From Hymenobacter yonginensis (GTDB lineage: Bacteria; Bacteroidota; Bacteroidia; Cytophagales; Hymenobacteraceae): 64,000 bases of DNA. The notes below the pieces were generated by a model that was not told the DNA's origin, ran no database searches, and worked only from the letters and a program-made list of their open reading frames with translations. A program made the translations under genes and the position numbers. Below are positions 58,084 through 64,000 of the stretch, piece after piece. How positions within the stretch are numbered: the first letter of the stretch is position 1; every line of letters starts with the position of its first letter. The DNA is taken from positions 3,038,001 to 3,102,000 of the forward strand of contig NZ_CP115396.1 of assembly GCF_027625995.1 (NCBI RefSeq). The letters run 5' to 3'.

Positions 58084-61000
58084 ATGCCCGCGGCAGGCTT
58101 CCCGCCAGCCGCTACCTTGCTAGCCGCTTCCCTCCCGATTGTCAATTTTCTCTGCCAGCTGCCTGTGTTGCGCCCGTTTCTTCTGCTGTTTCGTCTGGGT
58201 TTGCTACTGGTGCTGCTGTTGAGCGCGCCACGTAGTTGGGCGCAGCCGGGGCAGGCGCAGTACTATCTCAAGCAGTTTGGGCCGGCTGAAGGATTGCCGC
58301 AGCCGTTCATCTACGCCCTCGCGCAGGACCGGCAGGGTTACCTCTGGATTGGCACCGCCGAGGGCCTCGTGCGCTACGACGGCACGGAGTTCAAGACCTA
58401 CACCACCAAAGACGGGCTGGCTGAGGATTTTGTGACCCAGCTCTACGTGCAGCCCAGCACCGGCCAGCTCTGGGCCGCGCACTACCAGGGCGGTGCCTCC
58501 CGCTGGAACGGGCAGCTCTTTCAGGCAGTAGCGGCGGGCGCGGCGCGGCCACGGGCGCTGCGCACCCCCCCCGGCATTGCGCCCCTCGATACTGCCCGCA
58601 ACACGCTCAACCTGCCACAGTCCTTAGCGAGCCGCCTGCCCGATGTACAGCAGGTGCTGCCCGCCGGCACTGTGCTTCAGTGCCAGCTCACCGACCAGGA
58701 ACAAACGGTCTGGATTGGCACGGCCGGCCAGGGACTGTGGCGCTGGGCCGACCGCCACATCAGCTTTTATCCGAACCCGGCATCCCCGGCTGCTCCGCTG
58801 GCGCTGCAGGAGGGTGGCCGCGTGGCAGGCATTTCTGCCGGTGGCCAATACTTCACGCTGAACCCCACTGTTGGCCAGCCGTCACCGCTAATTGCCTACC
58901 CGTTCCGGCATCTGCCCTACCCGCCCAGTGTGGTGCTGCGCACGCCTTCCGAGCGCGCCAATCCGGTGTTCGACAACCGATATCCCGAGCCTGCGCCGCA
59001 GATGCTGTGGGCGGGCACGCAGGGCCACGGGCTATGGCAGCTGCCGATTCCCTCGGGCGAGCGGCCAATGCGGCGTGTCCGCCGACTGCCCTCCACCCTG
59101 ACCGTAACGGCCCTGACCCAACACCCCGGCGGCGACTTGTGGGTGGGCACCGCCCTGGATGGCGTGTACCGCCTACCGGCCGACACCACACAGGCCGCCG
59201 AGCATTTCACCACCGCCAACGGCCTTTTGCACAACACCATTTATGCCCTTGCCGCCGACTCGGCGGGCCGGGTTTGGCTGGGCACCCACGATACGGGGCT
59301 GGCGTTCTGGCAGCGGGGCCGGTTCCACTATTTCCGGTTCCGGACCGGGGCCATCGACGTGTCGGCCTTACTCACCGATGATGCCGGCCGGGTCTGGATT
59401 GGCACTGAAGGCAGCGGCGTGCTTTGTTACAGAAAAGGCAAGCTGCGTCCCTATGGCCCGTCCGAAGGCCTGCTTTCGCCGTATTGCTACGCCCTGCTGC
59501 CCGTGCGCTGGGGCGCTAGCTACCACGGCGGCTACCGCCACGATTTTCGGACCGAGCAGGTGCTGGCCGTCCACCGCAATGCCCTCAGCTTTCTGGAGGC
59601 CGAGCGGCAGCGATTCCGGCCGGTGGCCCTGCCCGACAACCCGCTGGTGCGGGAGCTACTACCCGCGGCGGCCGTCGCCTGGAACGACTACTGCGTCTGG
59701 ATTCAGACTCGTTCAGGCTTGCTGTGCGTGCGCACCAACTACCCTGTGCTGCCCAGCCTGTCGGTTCCGACTCCGGCTATTATAAGAAGCGAGGTGGATG
59801 GCGCAGCCCAGGCGCCGCAGCAGCTGGGGCAGCTGTCCGCTACCCGGCACCGGTTGGGGTTTGCCTTCCGGGCCGTGAGCTTGCTGGCCGGCCCGGCCAG
59901 TCTGCAATACCAGTACCGCCTACGCGGCTACGACATGGTGTGGAGCAAGCCCTCCACAGCCACCGAAGCGCAGTTTGCCCAGCTGGATGCCGGCACCTAC
60001 GAGTTTGAGGTGCGGGCCCGGCGCGGCGAACAGGGCGCGTGGAGCCGGGCGGCCACTGTGGCCTTCAGCATCGCCACGCCGTTTTGGCGTACGTGGTGGT
60101 TTGCGGCTTTGAGCGTGCTGACGGCCGGGGCTGGTATCTGGGCGTTTGTGCGGGGGCGCGAGGCCGTGCTGCGGCAACAGAAGCTGCAGCTAGAAACCAC
60201 CGTGCGCGAACGAACCCAGGAGCTGCGCCACCAGAACGCCCACATCGAGGAGATGAACGCCGAGCTGACCGTGGCCCGCGACGTGGCCGAGGCCTCGCGC
60301 AAAGCCAAAGCCCAGTTTCTGGCCAACATGAGCCACGAAATCCGCACCCCGATGAACGCCGTCATTGGCCTCTCGCACCTGCTGCGCCAGACGCCCCTCA
60401 CCGGCGAGCAGAGCGAGTACCTGGAAGCTGTGCAGTCGTCGTCGCAGAATCTGCTGGTCATCATCAACGACATCCTCGACAGCTCCAAGATTGAGGCCGG
60501 CAAGATGACGCTGGAGCACACCGCCTTCCGGCTGCCGGAGCTGCTGCGGCGCGTGGCCAGCATGTTCCGCTTCGCCACCGAAAGCAAACAGCTCTACTTC
60601 CGGCTGGAAATCGGGCCTGGCGTGCCCGCCGCCGTCTTCGGCGACCCGGTGCGCCTCAATCAGGTGCTGGTCAACCTGGTCGGCAATGCCATCAAGTTCA
60701 CCACCCGCGGCGGCGTCACGCTGCGCGTATCGGTGCCCGGAGAAGCCACCGGTACGGCCCGGCCTGCGGTGCGTTTCGCGGTGCAGGATACCGGCATCGG
60801 CATTCCGGCCGATAAGCTGGATGCCATTTTCGAGGATTTCTCCCAAGCCAACACCAGCACCACGCGCCAGTTCGGCGGCACCGGACTGGGGCTGAGCATC
60901 GCCCGCAACCTCGTGGAGCTGCACGGCGGCCAGCTGGGCGTGGACAGCCAGGACGGCGTGGGCTCCACCTTCCACTTCAGCATCGCCTACGAAGCCGCCG

Positions 61001-61836
61001 ATCCAGCCACCGTGCCCGCCGAAGCCAGCCTAGCCGTCGGCCGCTTCGAGCCGGCGCTGCACGTGCTGGTGGCCGAAGACAACGAGCTCAACCAGCTGGT
61101 AGCCCGCAAAACCCTTGAAGCCTGGAACGTGCAGGTAACCATTGCCGCCAACGGCCGCCTGGCCGTGGAAGCCGCCGCCGCCCACCCCTTCGATGCCGTG
61201 CTCATGGATGTGCAGATGCCGGAAATGGACGGCTACGAAGCCTCGCGGCAGCTGCGCATGCTCTTCCCCGATGCCAGCCAGTTCCCGATTATCGGCCTCA
61301 CGGCGTCGGCGCTGCCCGAAGACCGTGCCCTGGCCCTGGAAGCCGGCATGAACGATACGCTGGCCAAGCCCTTCGACCCGGCCGTGCTTTTCGCCCGGCT
61401 CGCCCAGCACACCCGCCGCCCTACAACCGAAGCCACCGCCCCAGCCGAAGTACCGGCAGCCGCACCAGCTGAAGTGGCGCCTGCTACTCCAGCCGCCGCC
61501 CTCGACTGGACATTGCTGGAAGAGCTGGCGGGCGGCAACGAAGCCTTTATCGGCCAGATCATCCGGACGTTTCTGACCCAGGCGCCCCTGCTGCAGCAGG
61601 AGTTGGCCGCCGCCTTCACTGCTACCGACCACGAGGCCCTGGCCCGCACGGCGCACAAGCTAAAAGGCCAGGTAGCGTATTTCGGGGTACCGGCGCTCCA
61701 CGGCACGCTGGAACAGCTCGAGCAGCAGGCCCGGCAGCAAGCATCACCCGACCAGCTGGCGGCCGGCCTGGGGTATCTGGAGCTGCAGCTGGCCGACCTG
61801 TATCCGCTCATTCAGGCCCGTATTATGGTCAGTTGA
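58084..61836 (+). CDS. Hybrid sensor histidine kinase with propeller, receiver and Hpt domains
   Basis: About 1250 residues from ATG 58084 (the open frame extends to a GTG at 58042). An N-terminal signal or anchor (FLLLFRLGLLLVLLLSAPRSWAQ) leads to a periplasmic two-component-regulator propeller (DRQGYLWIGTAEGLVRYDG and similar repeats) and a Y_Y_Y domain. A transmembrane helix near 667-690 is followed by a coiled coil, HisKA with the phospho-His in MSHEIRTPMN (about 750), HATPase_c (NLVGNAIKFT, DTGIGI, GTGLGLSIA), a receiver with Asp about 1041 in LMDVQMPEMDGY, and an Hpt domain with His about 1190 in TAHKLKGQVAYFG. All phosphorelay residues are present. The LytTR regulator gene follows after 51 bases. 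Confidence 0.93.
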   Translation: MPAAGFPPAATLLAASLPIVNFLCQLPVLRPFLLLFRLGLLLVLLLSAPRSWAQPGQAQYYLKQFGPAEGLPQPFIYALAQDRQGYLWIGTAEGLVRYDGTEFKTYTTKDGLAEDFVTQLYVQPSTGQLWAAHYQGGASRWNGQLFQAVAAGAARPRALRTPPGIAPLDTARNTLNLPQSLASRLPDVQQVLPAGTVLQCQLTDQEQTVWIGTAGQGLWRWADRHISFYPNPASPAAPLALQEGGRVAGISAGGQYFTLNPTVGQPSPLIAYPFRHLPYPPSVVLRTPSERANPVFDNRYPEPAPQMLWAGTQGHGLWQLPIPSGERPMRRVRRLPSTLTVTALTQHPGGDLWVGTALDGVYRLPADTTQAAEHFTTANGLLHNTIYALAADSAGRVWLGTHDTGLAFWQRGRFHYFRFRTGAIDVSALLTDDAGRVWIGTEGSGVLCYRKGKLRPYGPSEGLLSPYCYALLPVRWGASYHGGYRHDFRTEQVLAVHRNALSFLEAERQRFRPVALPDNPLVRELLPAAAVAWNDYCVWIQTRSGLLCVRTNYPVLPSLSVPTPAIIRSEVDGAAQAPQQLGQLSATRHRLGFAFRAVSLLAGPASLQYQYRLRGYDMVWSKPSTATEAQFAQLDAGTYEFEVRARRGEQGAWSRAATVAFSIATPFWRTWWFAALSVLTAGAGIWAFVRGREAVLRQQKLQLETTVRERTQELRHQNAHIEEMNAELTVARDVAEASRKAKAQFLANMSHEIRTPMNAVIGLSHLLRQTPLTGEQSEYLEAVQSSSQNLLVIINDILDSSKIEAGKMTLEHTAFRLPELLRRVASMFRFATESKQLYFRLEIGPGVPAAVFGDPVRLNQVLVNLVGNAIKFTTRGGVTLRVSVPGEATGTARPAVRFAVQDTGIGIPADKLDAIFEDFSQANTSTTRQFGGTGLGLSIARNLVELHGGQLGVDSQDGVGSTFHFSIAYEAADPATVPAEASLAVGRFEPALHVLVAEDNELNQLVARKTLEAWNVQVTIAANGRLAVEAAAAHPFDAVLMDVQMPEMDGYEASRQLRMLFPDASQFPIIGLTASALPEDRALALEAGMNDTLAKPFDPAVLFARLAQHTRRPTTEATAPAEVPAAAPAEVAPATPAAALDWTLLEELAGGNEAFIGQIIRTFLTQAPLLQQELAAAFTATDHEALARTAHKLKGQVAYFGVPALHGTLEQLEQQARQQASPDQLAAGLGYLELQLADLYPLIQARIMVS

Positions 61837-61874
61837 AGCCTGGAGATGCGGGGTGGTTTTTTCAAGGGATAGTT

Positions 61875-61882
61875 TACCTTTG
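61875..61882 (+). promoter_or_regulatory. -7 promoter box TACCTTTG directly before the LytTR gene
   Basis: Matches TAnnTTTG and ends 5 bases before the ATG at 61888, predicting a leaderless or nearly leaderless mRNA from an internal promoter in addition to readthrough from the kinase gene. Confidence 0.4.
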
Positions 61883-61887
61883 ATTAT

Positions 61888-62607
61888 ATGCCGCATCCCT
61901 CCCCGCTCCGCTGCCTGGTTATCGACGATGACCCGCTTTCCATTCAGATTGTTGAAAACTGCATTGCCAGCACCGGCTTTCTGACCTCAGCCGGCTCCTG
62001 CACCAGTGCCGTCCAGGCGGCCGAAGTCCTGCGCACCCAGTCCGTGGATTTGCTGTTTCTGGACGTGGAGATGCCTTTGATGTCGGGCATCGACCTGCTC
62101 CGTACGCTGCAGAACCCACCCCTGGTGGTGCTCATCACCAGCAGCCAGCAGTACGCCGTCGAGGCCTTCGAGCACGATGTGGTCGACTATCTGGTGAAGC
62201 CCATCAGCTATGCCCGGTTCCTGAAAGCCTCGCAGCGCGCCCTGGAACTGGCCACTACCCGCTCCGAGCCCGAAGCCGCCACGGCCACCGAAACCGCCGA
62301 TTTCACCTTCATGAAGGTGGATACCAAGCTAGTGAAGGTCATTTTTGATGAAGTGCGCTACGTAGAGGCCCTCGGCGACTACGTGCACGTGGTGACGGGA
62401 CAGAGCAAGCTCATCGTGTACAGCACCATGAAAGCGGTGGAAGAGAAGTTTCCGGCCGGCCTTTTCGTACGGGTGCACCGCTCGTTTATCGTCAACCTGA
62501 AACGCGTCCAGGCCATCGAGGACAACTCCATCATCATTGATGGCAAGCACATTCCCATCGGCCAGACTTACACGCGCGACGTATTTCAGCGGCTCAATAA
62601 GTTCTAG
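61888..62607 (+). CDS. LytTR-family response regulator
   Basis: 239 residues. N-terminal receiver with the acidic pocket IDDDP (about 10-14), phospho-Asp about 58 in LLFLDVEMPLMSGIDLL, Thr/Ser in LITSS and Lys in DYLVKPIS. The C-terminal LytTR DNA-binding domain (about 130-237) shows FMKVDTKLVKVIFDEVRYVEALGDYVHV and RVHRSFIVNLKRVQAIE. It is the natural output for the adjacent hybrid kinase, receiving phosphate through its Hpt domain. Target genes are unknown; the following PKD protein gene is a candidate. Confidence 0.95.
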   Translation: MPHPSPLRCLVIDDDPLSIQIVENCIASTGFLTSAGSCTSAVQAAEVLRTQSVDLLFLDVEMPLMSGIDLLRTLQNPPLVVLITSSQQYAVEAFEHDVVDYLVKPISYARFLKASQRALELATTRSEPEAATATETADFTFMKVDTKLVKVIFDEVRYVEALGDYVHVVTGQSKLIVYSTMKAVEEKFPAGLFVRVHRSFIVNLKRVQAIEDNSIIIDGKHIPIGQTYTRDVFQRLNKF

Positions 62608-62643
62608 CGCCGCTTCTGTTCACTGTACTTGGTTTGGCCAGCC

Positions 62644-63264
62644 GTGCACACCTGCCGTTTCTTTGCTCTACTTCTGCTGACCGCCTTGCTAGCGGCCCTG
62701 CCACGGGCTACCCGCGCCCAAACGGCCGGCGACACCATCAGCGTGGAGTGTCCACCGGCACGTCTTGTAGAGCTGTGCGTGGAGCTGGACGCCCGCGCTT
62801 CCGTCGACACGGCCGCCGGGCCTCTTAGCTACCGCTGGCTGATGGGAGATGGCACCACCCTTACCGGTGCCACCGTAGCGCATTGCTACGCCGAGCGCCG
62901 CCGCTACACCGTGCAGCTGGACGTGGTAGACGAGAAAACCGGCGAAGTACGGGCCGCGGAAAAGCTCATTCCCGTTGATTTCACCCAGGAAATTGTCCTC
63001 AATTTCAAAGCCTCGCCAGCTAATGGCCACGTAGGCCAGCGGCTCACATTCGATGCGCTGGACTCGCAGCTGCCGCTTTGCGAGAATGTGATAGTGCTAT
63101 GGGATTTCCGGGACGGTACGGTGGCGAATGGTCGCCGGGTAGAGCACTCCTTCCGTCGCCCCGGCAACTACATCGTAAGAATGGCCCTGCGCGGCAACGG
63201 CCCCGACACCTGCCCCGACAGCCACTGCGTCACCCGGCAGGTAAGCATCCTGATCGAACCATAA
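62644..63264 (+). CDS. Exported protein with two PKD-like domains
   Basis: About 206 residues if started at GTG 62644 (a TTG at 62629 is another option; no ATG exists before the signal). The hydrophobic stretch RFFALLLLTALLAALPRATRAQ is a signal peptide. Two PKD-like beta-sandwiches follow: SYRWLMGDGTTLTGATVAHCYAERR near 65-90 and VLWDFRDGTVANGRRVEHSF near 150-170. Four or more Cys residues (VECPP, LCVEL, HCYAE, LPLCEN, TCPDSHC) may form disulfides. No sorting domain at the end (VSILIEP). It begins 36 bases after the LytTR gene and may be cotranscribed. Function unknown. Confidence 0.75.
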   Translation: MHTCRFFALLLLTALLAALPRATRAQTAGDTISVECPPARLVELCVELDARASVDTAAGPLSYRWLMGDGTTLTGATVAHCYAERRRYTVQLDVVDEKTGEVRAAEKLIPVDFTQEIVLNFKASPANGHVGQRLTFDALDSQLPLCENVIVLWDFRDGTVANGRRVEHSFRRPGNYIVRMALRGNGPDTCPDSHCVTRQVSILIEP

Positions 63265-63452
63265 TCCCTTCATTAAAAGTAATTTACAGACCATTTTTAC
63301 AGTGTACGTATCGTACACAGGGGGCCATGCATACTATTGAATAACAATATATTTCAATAATATGCTTTTAACACTGCACTTATCTAATAAACAATTGCTT
63401 TATTTGCGTACCCAAACAACTCACACCGTCTGTTTGCTCTTACGCACTCCCT

Positions 63453-63854
63453 ATGAAAAGCCTCTTTGCCATTCTGTTAGCTGGCAGCCTTAGCGCTGCG
63501 TCGTTCTCCGTTCAGGCTCAACAAGCCTCCGACCGGCTGCGGGCCGAAGCCATGGAAAACACCCGCCTGCTGGCCAATCGGATTGCGCTGGATGATGCCC
63601 GCTCCGTACGGGTCCGCCAGCTGACGTACGACCGACTGGTGCAGGAAAGCCAGATTGCGACCATGTACGGCGACGATCCGGCAATGCGCCAGAACAAATT
63701 GCGCGTAGTAGAAGAAGAATACACGGCAAAGCTCAAAGACCTGCTGACCTCGGTGCAGTTCGACCGGTATAAGGCGCTGGTAGCGGCCGGCACGGCTCCC
63801 GCTTCCCGGCATACTGCCTCGGTGCTCAACGCCTCGGCCACCTCGCCCAAGTAA
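63453..63854 (+). CDS. Small secreted helical protein (CpxP/Spy-like in shape)
   Basis: 133 residues. Signal peptide MKSLFAILLAGSLSAASFSVQAQ (1-23), then about 85 residues of amphipathic helix with many Arg, Glu, Leu (RLRAEAMENTRLLANRIAL, RVRQLTYDRLVQESQIATM, LRVVEEEYTAKLKDLLTSVQ, FDRYKALVAAG). The E-EYTAKLKDLLTSVQFDRYK pattern recalls the LTxxQ-type repeats of periplasmic Spy/CpxP proteins, which bind unfolded proteins; Hymenobacter-type genomes carry many such small proteins. The assignment is by shape only. An AT-rich stretch of 188 bases precedes it; a terminator follows. Confidence 0.7.
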   Translation: MKSLFAILLAGSLSAASFSVQAQQASDRLRAEAMENTRLLANRIALDDARSVRVRQLTYDRLVQESQIATMYGDDPAMRQNKLRVVEEEYTAKLKDLLTSVQFDRYKALVAAGTAPASRHTASVLNASATSPK

Positions 63855-63879
63855 CCTACTCCACACTGCTACCTGCTAC

Positions 63880-63922
63880 ACGAGCAGGGGGTGTAGCCAG
63901 CTACATCCCCTGCTCGTTTTTG
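63880..63922 (+). terminator. Terminator of the secreted helical protein gene
   Basis: ACGAGCAGGG pairs with CCCTGCTCGT with an inner TGTAGC/GCTACA stem, followed by a T-tract. The remaining bases to 64000 show nothing recognisable. Confidence 0.85.
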
Positions 63923-64000
63923 TTTGCGTCTACGCAGCAACTGATTCAACATTGAGTACTGAGTAATAAGCAAGCTGTATCTACAGTTCGCTCAACAACC

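Overview
The window reads as a piece of a Bacteroidota chromosome, most likely a Hymenobacter-type member of the Cytophagales. The evidence is the high GC of the core, the gliding lipoprotein GldH, two proteins with type IX secretion (T9SS) sorting domains, a PorE-like OmpA protein, many TAnnTTTG promoter -7 boxes, and the rsfS-ftsH/birA arrangement typical of the phylum. No rRNA, tRNA or CRISPR array was seen.

Region 1 (1-8.35 kb). The window opens inside a Zn/Cd/Pb-type P1B ATPase whose 5' end lies outside. Directly after it the base composition drops, and about 7 kb of accessory DNA follows. This holds a 1.3 kb stretch without a believable gene but rich in palindromes, a divergent pair (XRE-like repressor and a secreted SH3-like protein), an orphan 156-aa gene, a gene II/X-like replication protein, an excisionase-type HTH protein, a 297-aa protein of unknown role, and a tyrosine integrase. 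It looks like an integrated element that combines a rolling-circle type initiator with a tyrosine recombinase. This is the least explained part of the window.

Region 2 (8.4-26.5 kb). Core genes: small hypotheticals, a ferredoxin-NADP reductase next to a 2Fe-2S ferredoxin, a DoxX protein, a 2091-aa alpha-2-macroglobulin carrying a heptanucleotide tandem repeat inside its coding sequence, a PorT-type barrel, a DinB-like protein, a triple-HhH ComEA-like protein, a disordered protein and a cold-shock protein.

Region 3 (26.7-43.4 kb). PSP1-gldH operon, HEIGH metallopeptidase, T9SS subtilase with an altered active-site Asp position, Zn alcohol dehydrogenase, a LUD-LpxH-beta-propeller operon with overlapping genes, a TPR protein, ftsH, rsfS, birA and a T9SS cupredoxin.

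Region 4 (43.5-64 kb). A DUF2723 membrane protein, a GWxTD protein overlapping rlmB, manC and kdsD (sugar nucleotide and LPS precursor supply), recQ, a bacilliredoxin, TPR and OmpA proteins, a hybrid histidine kinase followed by a LytTR regulator, a PKD protein and a small secreted helical protein.

Four different large palindromic repeats sit between core genes (11.3, 26.5, 53.5 and 55.8 kb), and strong bidirectional terminators separate many gene pairs. GC statements are by eye. All functions come from reading motifs, not from searches.
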